64,000 bases of DNA. Source: Granulicella pectinivorans (GTDB lineage Bacteria > Acidobacteriota > Terriglobia > Terriglobales > Acidobacteriaceae). Made by a program: the position numbers and the translations under genes. Below, in pieces: positions 1-6,909 of this stretch (position 1 is the stretch's first letter; every line of letters begins with the position of its first letter). The notes under the pieces were generated by a model. The model did no database searches. It saw only the letters and a list, made by a program, of their open reading frames with translations, and was not told where the DNA came from. The stretch covers positions 248,001 to 312,000 of the forward strand of contig NZ_FOZL01000001.1 in assembly GCF_900114625.1 (NCBI RefSeq), read 5' to 3'.

Positions 1-29
1 ACATCCATCATCTGCGGCAGTTCGAGGGG

Positions 30-659
30 CTAGGCTAGGGCTTCCGCGACGTCTCGGACGAGGTTGCGGACGTAACTGCGGCGGTTGAGCAGGACGACCA
101 GGGCGGCCTTGGTCTTGTCGAGGAGGGGCTGGTTGGCGGTGTCGGTGGCTTCGTCCCAGATGCTCCAGAGATCCTGGAGCTCATCCTGGATGCCGGCGAG
201 CATGTTTTTGAAGTTCTGTTCGGCGGCGAGGAGATCTTTGCGGAGTTGCGGGTCTTCGTCGTCACCCATCTGCTTGGCCATGCGGAGCTCCTGGAGCTGC
301 ATGTTGAGCTCGAAGACCTCCTCGAGGAGCTCGGGTGGGATGAGCTGCTTCTTCTGAGTGCCGGCGGCTTTGGCTGCTTCGGTGGCGCGCTGGGACTGCT
401 CCTCGAGCTCGACGCCTTCGAGCTTCAGAAGGTATTCGGTACGGAGAATGGGGTCTTTGAGGGTGCGGTAGGCGTCGTTGAGCAGGGATGCCTGGGCCAG
501 TGCCGCTTCTTGTTCTTCTACGGACTTCGATGCGAAGCGGTCGGGGTGGTATTTGCGCGACTGCGCGTAAAACTGCTTCTCTAACGCCTTCAAATCGATG
601 TGCAGGTGGAGCGGAAGACCAAACTGCGTGAAATAGCTGTTGTAGTGATCGTGTCTCAT
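30..659 (-). CDS. hscB: Fe-S cluster co-chaperone HscB (J-domain protein)
   Basis: Co-chaperone that brings the IscU scaffold to the HscA Hsp70 during iron-sulfur cluster transfer in the cytoplasm. The N-terminal J-domain carries the diagnostic HPD motif at residues 38-40 (context YHPDRF), followed by a helical region typical of the HscB C-terminal IscU-binding domain. At 209 aa it is slightly longer than the usual 170-180 aa, with an insert near residues 85-105. It starts 4 nt after the iscA stop, so the two are almost certainly co-transcribed and translationally coupled. The position at the 3' end of an isc cluster supports the call independently. hscA and ferredoxin would be expected just off the left edge. 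The identity is confident. Confidence 0.93.
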   Translation of the reverse strand: MRHDHYNSYFTQFGLPLHLHIDLKALEKQFYAQSRKYHPDRFASKSVEEQEAALAQASLLNDAYRTLKDPILRTEYLLKLEGVELEEQSQRATEAAKAAGTQKKQLIPPELLEEVFELNMQLQELRMAKQMGDDEDPQLRKDLLAAEQNFKNMLAGIQDELQDLWSIWDEATDTANQPLLDKTKAALVVLLNRRSYVRNLVRDVAEALA

Positions 660-663
660 CGCG

Positions 664-1152
664 TTAGGAGGAAAAGCTCGAGCCGCATCCGCAGCTCTTG
701 GTGGAGTTGGGGTTGATGAAGTTGAAGCCCTGGCGCATGATCGTCTCTTCGAAGTCGAGGACCATGCCGTGGAGGTAGATGAAGCTCTTTGGGTCGACGA
801 AGATGCGGATCGGGGGTGCGCCGTCGTTGAGGCCGAGGGGCGCCTGGTCGAAGCTGTAGACGCGGTCGCGCTCGCGGGGCTGGGAGTCGAAGCGGATGTT
901 GTAGCTGAGGCCGGAGCAACCGCCGCCAGTGATGCCGACGCGGAGGCCGCCCTGCTCGGGCGAGACGTTCTCCTTGGCCATGGCGTTGCGGATGCGCTTG
1001 AGGGCCTTGAGGGTGACCTGGATGCCCTTTTGCGTGGGGGATTGTCCGTCGGCGGTGAGGACGGTCATGCCGGCGAGGGGATCTTTCGGCTCGTTCGCGG
1101 CGGCGTGCTGGGCGTCGCGTTCGGCTGCGGTTTGGAGGGAGACCATGGCCAT
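664..1152 (-). CDS. iscA: HesB/IscA-type iron-sulfur assembly protein
   Basis: A-type carrier that receives or delivers Fe-S clusters. The conserved GGGCSGLSY motif and the C-terminal CGCG pair (followed by SSFSS) supply the three family cysteines. I place the start at the ATG at 1152, giving 162 aa; a longer frame opens at 1299 but would translate a repeat-like intergenic segment and add residues no IscA has. An AAAGAG-like ribosome site lies about 8 nt upstream of 1152. Even with this start the protein has an N-terminal extension of about 45 residues compared with canonical IscA (about 107 aa). It sits between iscU and hscB in the isc operon. Confidence 0.9.
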   Translation of the reverse strand: MAMVSLQTAAERDAQHAAANEPKDPLAGMTVLTADGQSPTQKGIQVTLKALKRIRNAMAKENVSPEQGGLRVGITGGGCSGLSYNIRFDSQPRERDRVYSFDQAPLGLNDGAPPIRIFVDPKSFIYLHGMVLDFEETIMRQGFNFINPNSTKSCGCGSSFSS

Positions 1153-1184
1153 GGGTTGACTCTTTTCGGTGGGGCGGGAAAGCA

Positions 1185-1250
1185 TACCCCAGGGGCTAAA
1201 GCCCGATTTGAGCGACTCCAGTGAGACCCAAGGCCTAAGCCCCGGGCTAC
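1185..1250. repeat. REP-like intergenic palindromic element
   Basis: The iscU-iscA gap contains two related short inverted units, GGGGCTAAAGCCC (1192-1204) and GGCCTAAGCCCCGGGCTAC (1232-1250), both built on GGGCT/AGCCC arms that can fold on themselves or on each other. I saw no second copy in this window. The layout resembles the small dispersed repeats that I recall as common in Acidobacteriaceae intergenic DNA, but the family assignment is from memory. The element lies inside the polycistronic isc mRNA and could modulate stability between iscU and iscA. Confidence 0.5.
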
Positions 1251-1320
1251 CTAGAAGCCAAGACGAAAGGCGTCCGGCGTGGCTCCGTTGCGGAGACACC
1301 GGACGCCTTCGCGGGTGGGA

Positions 1321-1743
1321 TTAGTGAGCGACGGCGACGGCTGCGTCAGCGGTCTCGGCCACGTTGTTCTTCTTCTTCCAGTCGCCGATGGCGGCACGGA
1401 TCGCATCTTCCGCGAGGACCGAGCAGTGGATCTTGACGGGAGGAAGCGCGAGCTCCTTGACGATGTCGGTGTTCGAGATGGTGAGGGCCTCGGCGATGGT
1501 TTTGCCCTTGACCCACTCGGTCGCGAGCGACGAGGATGCAATGGCGGAGCCGCAGCCGAAGGTCTTGAACTTGGCGTCCTCGATGACCTGGGTCTCGGGG
1601 TTGACGCGGATCTGGAGGCGCATGACGTCGCCGCACTCCGGTGCGCCGACGAGGCCGGTGCCGACTTCGTCGGAGGCCTTGTCCATCGAACCGACGTTAC
1701 GGGGATTTTCGTAGTGATCTACTACCTTGTCGCTATATGCCAT
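1321..1743 (-). CDS. iscU: Iron-sulfur cluster scaffold IscU
   Basis: Scaffold on which [2Fe-2S] clusters are built from IscS-derived sulfur. The N-terminus (MAYSDKVVDHYENPRNVGS) is typical. The three cluster cysteines are C37, C64 and C107, with D39 and H106 beside them, and the LPPVK motif recognised by HscA is at residues 100-104. The 140 aa length is normal, with a short Ala-rich C-terminal tail. It lies in the isc operon between a small membrane protein (upstream) and iscA (downstream, after a gap of about 170 nt holding the repeat element). Confidence 0.97.
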   Translation of the reverse strand: MAYSDKVVDHYENPRNVGSMDKASDEVGTGLVGAPECGDVMRLQIRVNPETQVIEDAKFKTFGCGSAIASSSLATEWVKGKTIAEALTISNTDIVKELALPPVKIHCSVLAEDAIRAAIGDWKKKNNVAETADAAVAVAH

Positions 1744-1819
1744 GGTGTTGTCCTCAGTTCTTTCGATGATATCCGGGTTCCGTTGGATTCTTCCAACGGG
1801 TATTGCAAAAGGGTTTCGG

Positions 1820-2080
1820 TCAGCGGCGCTTTCTCAAATCAAAGATGATCGCGAGTGCTTCCGCTACGAGAAGAATCTTGGTGCAGAAACGAATGGCGTC
1901 GTCGAGTTGCTTGGTGAAGAAGGCCGCCGCGGTGGCGATGGTGACGACATAGAGGAGGAGCCGGGAAAACTCACCCTTTCCGATGATCGTCCGCGACAAC
2001 ATTCTTACCAGACCGACCACGAGAACGAGCGCCGCGGCTATCCAGAGAAAGATATAAAAGTGGGCAAAAAGCCATTGCAT
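1820..2080 (-). CDS. Small membrane protein of the isc operon (86 aa)
   Basis: Unrecognised protein of 86 aa beginning MQWLFAHFYIFLWIAAAL. Two or three hydrophobic segments are visible (roughly residues 4-25, 42-56 and 66-80), with a basic tail ending FDLRKRR, so it should be an inner-membrane protein. I chose the ATG at 2080 because an AAGGAAG ribosome site lies about 10 nt upstream; a longer frame from 2134 adds a charged stretch with no ribosome site. It is co-directional with and embedded between iscS and iscU, an unusual place for a membrane protein. No function can be assigned. Confidence 0.72.
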   Translation of the reverse strand: MQWLFAHFYIFLWIAAALVLVVGLVRMLSRTIIGKGEFSRLLLYVVTIATAAAFFTKQLDDAIRFCTKILLVAEALAIIFDLRKRR

Positions 2081-2153
2081 GTTACGTTCGCTTCCTTCTC
2101 TCCTGGCTACGGCGGTACATCGGTCTATTGCCACTTCCTTCGATCAGCTTCGC

Positions 2154-2267
2154 TTATCGAGCGAATCCATCCTGGTTTTCGAGCTTGCCAGCCACATCGC
2201 TGCGGTTGAAGAGAATGCCCGCGAGGATGGCCAGAAGAGGAACCCCGACGGTTACGGCGTCATGCAT
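2154..2267 (-). CDS. 37-aa single-span membrane microprotein
   Basis: Short open frame of 37 codons, beginning MHDAVTVGVPLLAILAGILF and ending in DGFAR before TAA. A hydrophobic stretch at residues 4-20 could form one membrane span, followed by a polar tail. The support is translational: a strong AGAGGAGG ribosome site lies 4-5 nt before the ATG at 2267, and the frame sits in line between iscS and the 86-aa membrane protein on the same strand. The two small membrane proteins may act together. No homology can be claimed from reading alone. Confidence 0.6.
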   Translation of the reverse strand: MHDAVTVGVPLLAILAGILFNRSDVAGKLENQDGFAR

Positions 2268-2333
2268 CGTTCCTCCTCTTTTCGTGCCAATCGTGCCTCG
2301 ATGATAGTGCTCGCGGGCGATGCTGTCGACGAT

Positions 2334-3671
2334 TTAGTGAGCGGCCCACTCGATCTTGGTAAGGTCGATTCCCTCTTTGACCATCTCGTAGAGGGGGCTG
2401 AGCTCGCGGAGTTTCAGGACGACATCGATGAGCTTATCCGAGACGTAGTCGACTTCGGCCTTGGTGTTGAAGCGGCCGAGGCCAAAGCGGATGGAAGAGT
2501 GTGCGACGTCGTCGCCGAGGCCGAGAGCCTTGAGAACGTACGACGGCTCCAGGGTGGCCGAGGTGCAGGCCGAACCGGACGAGACGGCGATGTCGTTGAT
2601 TCCCATGAGGAGCGACTCACCTTCCACGTAGACAAAGCTCATGTTGAGGTTACCGGGGAGATGATGCTCCATGTTGCCGTTGACGTGGACGTAGTCGAGA
2701 GCGGCCTCGAACTTGTTCTTCATGTAGTCGCGGAGCTCGATAAGGCGGGCGGACTCGGCTGCCATCTCTTCGCCGGCGATCTCACAGGCCTTGCCGAGAC
2801 CGACGATGCCGGGGACGTTGAGCGTACCGGAACGCATGCCGCGCTCGTGACCGCCGCCATCGATCTGCGCCTGAATCTGGACGCGGGGGTTGCGACGACG
2901 CACGTAGAGGGCACCGCAGCCCTTGGGGCCGTAGAGCTTGTGGCCGGTGAGCGAGAGGACGTCGATGTTCATGGCCTGCACGTCGACCGGGACCTTGCCA
3001 ACGGCCTGGACGGCGTCGGTATGGAAGATGATGCCGTGCTCGTGGCAGAGCTTGCCGATCTCCGCAACGGGCTGGATGACGCCGATCTCGTTGTTGGCAA
3101 ACATGATGGAGACGAGGATGGTCTTGTTGGGTCCCTCGGTGACGATGGCGTTCCTGAGGTCTTCGATGCTGATGAGACCGTCGGCCTGGACCGGCAGATA
3201 GGTCACGTTGAAGCCGTACTTCTCGAGGCGCTTACAGGTGTCGAGGACGGCCTTGTGCTCGGTCTGCTGGGTGATGATGTGATTGCCGCGCTCGCGGTAC
3301 ATCTCGGCGATACCCTTGATGGCGAGGTTGTTGGACTCGGTCGCGCCGGAGGTGAAGATGATCTCCTTGGCGGTGGCGCCGATGAGCTTGGCGATCTGCT
3401 GGCGGGAGTTCTCGACGGCCTCCTCGGCTTCCCAGCCGAAGGCGTGGTTGCGGCTGGCGGCGTTGCCGAACTTGCCGGTAAAGAAGGGCAGCATGGCTTC
3501 GAGGACGCGAGGATCCATCTGAGTGGTCGCGTGGTTATCCATATAAAGCGGCAGGGTGACGCCCTCGGGGAGGGGCTTGGAGCTCTGGGTGATGATCAAG
3601 CCGGAGTTGCTCATCTCGCCGCTGAAGTCGCCGTTGTTGCTTACTTCGATCTCGTTGCTCTGATTGCTCAT
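2334..3671 (-). CDS. iscS: Cysteine desulfurase IscS (PLP-dependent)
   Basis: Removes sulfur from L-cysteine and passes a persulfide to IscU. The PLP lysine is K245 in TGHKLYGPKG and the catalytic persulfide cysteine is C369 in the loop SSGSACTS. The conserved start of the fold (LYMDNHATT...MDPRV) only begins at about residue 42, so the protein has an N-terminal extension of nearly 40 polar residues compared with E. coli IscS; at 445 aa it is long for the family. An AAGGAG ribosome site about 10 nt before the ATG at 3671 supports the long start. It is the second gene of the isc operon, after iscR. Confidence 0.96.
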   Translation of the reverse strand: MSNQSNEIEVSNNGDFSGEMSNSGLIITQSSKPLPEGVTLPLYMDNHATTQMDPRVLEAMLPFFTGKFGNAASRNHAFGWEAEEAVENSRQQIAKLIGATAKEIIFTSGATESNNLAIKGIAEMYRERGNHIITQQTEHKAVLDTCKRLEKYGFNVTYLPVQADGLISIEDLRNAIVTEGPNKTILVSIMFANNEIGVIQPVAEIGKLCHEHGIIFHTDAVQAVGKVPVDVQAMNIDVLSLTGHKLYGPKGCGALYVRRRNPRVQIQAQIDGGGHERGMRSGTLNVPGIVGLGKACEIAGEEMAAESARLIELRDYMKNKFEAALDYVHVNGNMEHHLPGNLNMSFVYVEGESLLMGINDIAVSSGSACTSATLEPSYVLKALGLGDDVAHSSIRFGLGRFNTKAEVDYVSDKLIDVVLKLRELSPLYEMVKEGIDLTKIEWAAH

Positions 3672-3805
3672 GGGGTGCTGCTCCTTCGATAACTCTTATT
3701 GATTTTTAGGCACCGGAGGTCCGGGCGCAAGCTTCTTACTGCGAATGGGGCGAAATCGGGCTCGAATGGTCCGATTTCTACGTTTGCCTGCTGCGATACT
3801 GCGCG

Positions 3806-4276
3806 CTAGGCGCGGCTGATACTGACGAGTCCGCCGGCGAGCGGAACTCCGGCTCCGATCTGGCCAACGGGCTCGGTTTCGATGAGGTCTCCGATGGTGA
3901 TGCCGTTGAGCAGATCCTTAATAGAGTCGTTGACCTTGCGTAGCGGCTCTTTAATGGTGCAATGGCCGGCCAGGTCGCACGTTCCGTGGATGGTGATGCA
4001 ACTGGTGATGAAGAGTGGGCCGTCGATGGCGCGGATGACCTCGAACGCGGTGATGCCCGTGGCAGGGCGGGCGAGGGAGTATCCGCCATTGGTGCCGGCG
4101 TGAGAGATGAGAAGGCCGGATTTGGCCAGGGTTTGGAGGATCTTGGCAAGGAGCTGCGGTGGAATGTGATATGCCTCCGCGATGTCCTTTGCGCTCTGAG
4201 CGCCTGACGCGGCCTGCTCAGCGAGGTACTTGAGCGCCATGAGACCGTAGTCGGCTTTTTTTGTGAGGCGAAGCAT
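3806..4276 (-). CDS. iscR: Rrf2-family Fe-S regulator (IscR-like)
   Basis: Cluster-sensing transcription regulator and first gene of the isc operon. The N-terminal winged helix starts MLRLTKKADYGLMALKYLA, with the family wing sequence GTNGGYSLARP. Three cysteines, C93, C100 and C106, match the [2Fe-2S] ligands of IscR/NsrR-type proteins; the first spacing is one residue longer than in E. coli IscR. The start at 4276 has an AGGAG site 6 nt upstream and gives 156 aa; a longer frame to 4348 runs through the promoter. It probably autoregulates the operon through the palindrome at its promoter. Confidence 0.88.
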   Translation of the reverse strand: MLRLTKKADYGLMALKYLAEQAASGAQSAKDIAEAYHIPPQLLAKILQTLAKSGLLISHAGTNGGYSLARPATGITAFEVIRAIDGPLFITSCITIHGTCDLAGHCTIKEPLRKVNDSIKDLLNGITIGDLIETEPVGQIGAGVPLAGGLVSISRA

Positions 4277-4339
4277 CGAGGCTCCTGTTCGCGGGCCGTG
4301 CTCCCCCCGATGGAGAGGAGAAAAGTTATTGTTCGACCG

Positions 4340-4376
4340 CTTGTACAAGTGTACGGCGTGCGCGGGGGCGGTGCAA
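4340..4376 (-). promoter_or_regulatory. isc operon promoter with palindromic operator
   Basis: On the minus strand a -35 box TTGCAC (4371-4376) and a -10 box TACACT (4348-4353) are separated by 17 nt. A perfect 10-bp palindrome CTTGTACAAG (4340-4349) overlaps the downstream edge of the -10 box, where a repressor would block transcription. IscR is the obvious candidate to bind it, but that is inference. Confidence 0.62.
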
Positions 4377-4390
4377 GGCGGGAAAGGCGC

Positions 4391-5011
4391 TCAGGCGGGG
4401 TTGGCGGGCTGGGCTGGCGCACTGATGCGCCGGATGACGATCCAGGCGTACTGCGCGGCGGAGACAGGGGCGAGCAGGGCGATGGCGTCGAGCAGGGCGC
4501 GGCGTGGGTAGTCGAGGTGGTGGAGGGCCGGCCAGTGCGGGGCGAGGACGCGCTCGGCGAGGATGACGGTGAGTCCGACGATCTGGATGAAGGTGTTGGT
4601 CTTGCCGAGAAAGCTGGGGTGAAAGTCGCGGAGGGTTCCGGTGGCGAAGAGGAGGGTGGCGATGAGGAGGATGCCGAAGTCGCGCGAGAAGACGAGGACG
4701 GTGACGTACTGGGGGATGAGACCGACGTGGGTGAGGGTGAGGAAGAGGGTGGAGAGGAGGAGTTTGTCGGCGATGGGGTCGAGGTAGAGGCCGAGGGTGG
4801 TGCGCTGTTCGAGCCAGCGGGCGAGGAGGCCGTCCAGGCCGTCGGAGAGGCCGGCGAGGAGGAAGAGAGCGAAGGCGGCGAGGTAGTGTCCGGCGAGTAT
4901 CTCGATGACGAGATAGGGGATGATGAAGAGCCGCAGGAGCGTGAGGAGATTCGGTGCTGCGCGAAATTGACTGAGGAATGCCACGGCAGGGATATGGCCA
5001 TGGTAGCGCAT
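4391..5011 (-). CDS. pgsA: CDP-alcohol phosphatidyltransferase (PgsA-like)
   Basis: Integral membrane enzyme of phospholipid synthesis, most likely CDP-diacylglycerol-glycerol-3-phosphate 3-phosphatidyltransferase, first committed step to phosphatidylglycerol and cardiolipin. The CDP-alcohol signature is complete in the segment DGLDGLLAR...G...D-PIAD (about residues 57-83), giving the four metal-binding aspartates. Several further hydrophobic segments follow; 206 aa is normal. The family also contains phosphatidylserine and cardiolipin synthases of similar size, so substrate specificity is less certain than family. It ends about 115 nt before the iscR start and has no strong ribosome site at 5011. 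Confidence 0.83.
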   Translation of the reverse strand: MRYHGHIPAVAFLSQFRAAPNLLTLLRLFIIPYLVIEILAGHYLAAFALFLLAGLSDGLDGLLARWLEQRTTLGLYLDPIADKLLLSTLFLTLTHVGLIPQYVTVLVFSRDFGILLIATLLFATGTLRDFHPSFLGKTNTFIQIVGLTVILAERVLAPHWPALHHLDYPRRALLDAIALLAPVSAAQYAWIVIRRISAPAQPANPA

Positions 5012-5067
5012 GTTTGGGATGGATGTTTGCTCTGAATCGCCAGGTGGTTTAGGATAGAACTACGCAC

Positions 5068-5144
<77 letters not shown>

Positions 5145-5193
5145 TTTATTTCCTACAAATTATGGGGATTTTGGTATAAGTCTTCCACCCGCT

Positions 5194-5222
5194 TCCACCC
5201 TTCTTCGATCTGGGTGGATTTT
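5194..5222 (+). terminator. Terminator after tRNA-Val
   Basis: Inverted repeat TCCACCC (5194-5200) / GGGTGGA (5212-5218) with an 11-nt loop, followed directly by a short T run, 50 nt downstream of the tRNA. Confidence 0.6.
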
Positions 5223-5279
5223 GTGCGTTTGGGGACTCTGGAAGTGGGCGCGTTCGCGAACATATCAGAATGACGATAG

Positions 5280-5310
5280 GGTTTGGCTCTCCAGACTGGA
5301 GAGCCAAACC
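5280..5310. terminator. Perfect 14-bp hairpin downstream of the GH1 gene
   Basis: GGTTTGGCTCTCCA (5280-5293) and its exact complement (5297-5310) enclose a 3-nt loop, 29 nt beyond the stop of the minus-strand beta-glucosidase. There is no T tract, so it may act as an mRNA 3'-end stabiliser or a factor-dependent terminator. Confidence 0.6.
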
Positions 5311-5338
5311 GATATCCGCGAGGTGATGCTCGGAAGCA

Positions 5339-6793
5339 CTAGACGATGCGATTTGATGCGATCAGATTCTTATAGAACATAGCGCTCAACTTTGGCGTGC
5401 GCTTCTGGGTCGCGAAGTCCACGTAGACGATGCCGAAACGTTTTTCATAGCCATCCGCCCACTCAAAGTTATCCAGCAGGCTCCACAGGAAATAGCCCTT
5501 GATCGGCACGCCGTCGGAGATGGCTCGCTGCATCTGGGTGAGGTAGTTGCGCAGGAACATGACCCGGTCGGTATCGTATACCGCACCATCCGGCGCGATG
5601 AGATCGCTGGAAGACGATCCGTTTTCTGTGATGTAGATCTCCTTGACCTTCCAGATATCGGCGACCAGCTTCGTTGCCCAGTAGATTCCTTCAGGGCCCA
5701 CACTGAGCCACGGGCTGAACATGCGCGGATAGGAAGACGGCGCCGGGACGACTGCGTATCCGGCGTCAGAGTGATCGGCACGAATCCATGTGGGTTGATA
5801 GACGTTGATCCCGACGAAGTCCATGGGGCTGCGGATGATGGTCATCTCTTCCGGCGTATAGTGCGGGGCGTCGGCAGCGAGACGCTTGAGGTAAAGCTCC
5901 GTGTAGCGGCCTTCCTGAATGACGGTCTGGAACATCGCGTTCTCTTCGCGCATCGCCACGCGTGCGGCTGCGATATGCTCCGGTATCTCGATCACTGGGG
6001 TGGTCACCGTGACGTTATCGGCGATGCCGACGCGCGTGTCTGGCCGTGCGCTTGCACGGATTGCCTGTACTCCCATACCGTGGGCGAGCACAACGTGATG
6101 CGTGAGTTGCGCGAGGCGCTTAGGACCGACGATGAGGCCGGGGGCGTGGGTGCCATCGCCGTATCCCTGCTGAACGAAGGTCCTCATCTCGTTCATCGTC
6201 ATGAAGTGGCTCACCTTGTCGGAGAGCTTGCCTGCGGTGTATCCGGCATAGTCGGCGAAGGCCTTTGCGGTATCGCGATTCTCCCAGCCGCCGCGGTCCT
6301 GAAGAGGCTGCGGCAGGTCCCAGTGATAGAGCGTGCAGAAGGGCTGGATGCCGACGGCGAGAAGCGCATCGACCATGCGGTGATAGAAATCGAGGCCGCG
6401 TTGATTGGGAGCGCCGGTGCCGCTGGGGAAGATGCGCGTCCAGGAGACAGAGAAGCGACAGGCCTTGAGACCCAACTCCTTCATGAGTTGAATATCCTGC
6501 GGGTAGCGATGATAGAAGTCGTCGGCAATATCTCCGGTGTCGCCATGGTGTGTCTTGCCAGGGGTGTGAGAGAAGGTGTCCCAGATCGAAGGTCCGCGAC
6601 CATCTTCCTGTACGGCACCTTCCACCTGATAGGAAGCCGTGGCTGAACCCCAGAGGAAGTCGTTGGGAAAGTTTCGCGAGGATGGCGCGGCTTGCAGCGA
6701 TGTGGTTTTCTGTGCCGATCCAGACTGTGAGAGATAGAGTGCCGCGGAGGCGAGGAGACTCGTTACGCTTCGTCTCGAGAGTTTGTCGTTCAT
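5339..6793 (-). CDS. Exported GH1 beta-glucosidase
   Basis: Retaining glycoside hydrolase family 1 enzyme expected to release glucose (or a similar beta-linked sugar) from cello-oligosaccharides or aryl glucosides. The acid/base glutamate is E202 in TMNEM and the nucleophile E390 in ITENGSS; FLWGSATASYQVEG and TLYHWDLP are family landmarks. Unlike most bacterial GH1 enzymes it carries an N-terminal export signal with a twin-arginine-like SRRSVTSLLASAALYL segment, so it probably acts in the periplasm or outside. The acid/base motif has Met where Pro (NEP) is usual. It follows a TonB receptor on the same strand, with a terminator between them. Confidence 0.92.
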   Translation of the reverse strand: MNDKLSRRSVTSLLASAALYLSQSGSAQKTTSLQAAPSSRNFPNDFLWGSATASYQVEGAVQEDGRGPSIWDTFSHTPGKTHHGDTGDIADDFYHRYPQDIQLMKELGLKACRFSVSWTRIFPSGTGAPNQRGLDFYHRMVDALLAVGIQPFCTLYHWDLPQPLQDRGGWENRDTAKAFADYAGYTAGKLSDKVSHFMTMNEMRTFVQQGYGDGTHAPGLIVGPKRLAQLTHHVVLAHGMGVQAIRASARPDTRVGIADNVTVTTPVIEIPEHIAAARVAMREENAMFQTVIQEGRYTELYLKRLAADAPHYTPEEMTIIRSPMDFVGINVYQPTWIRADHSDAGYAVVPAPSSYPRMFSPWLSVGPEGIYWATKLVADIWKVKEIYITENGSSSSDLIAPDGAVYDTDRVMFLRNYLTQMQRAISDGVPIKGYFLWSLLDNFEWADGYEKRFGIVYVDFATQKRTPKLSAMFYKNLIASNRIV

Positions 6794-6835
6794 GGATATT
6801 AGCTTTCTATGGATGCCGGCCGGAGCGGTGCTCGG

Positions 6836-6891
6836 AAAAAAGGAGGCGAGGTTTCGATGCGTTCATGCAGACCCGCCTCGAAGCCCTCGCC
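6836..6891 (-). terminator. Rho-independent terminator of TonB receptor 1
   Basis: Reading the minus strand, arms GGCGAGG (6885-6891) and CCTCGCC (6845-6851) plus an inner TTCGA/TCGAA pairing form a stem followed by six T residues (6836-6841). It separates the receptor from the downstream GH1 gene, so GH1 needs read-through or its own promoter. Confidence 0.75.
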
Positions 6892-6909
6892 CTTCGGAGG
6901 TGTATTGAT

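Noticed and set aside
1..29. Minus-strand ATG-ATG at 6-11 that could be the start of hscA
   Set aside because: Only about 11 nt lie inside the window and no ribosome site is visible; position after hscB makes it plausible, but nothing can be supported.
2079..3692. Long plus-strand open frame of 537 codons opposite iscS
   Set aside because: It mirrors the codons of iscS on the other strand, is rich in D/E/V/G as such shadows are in GC-rich DNA, and has no ribosome site or family motif.
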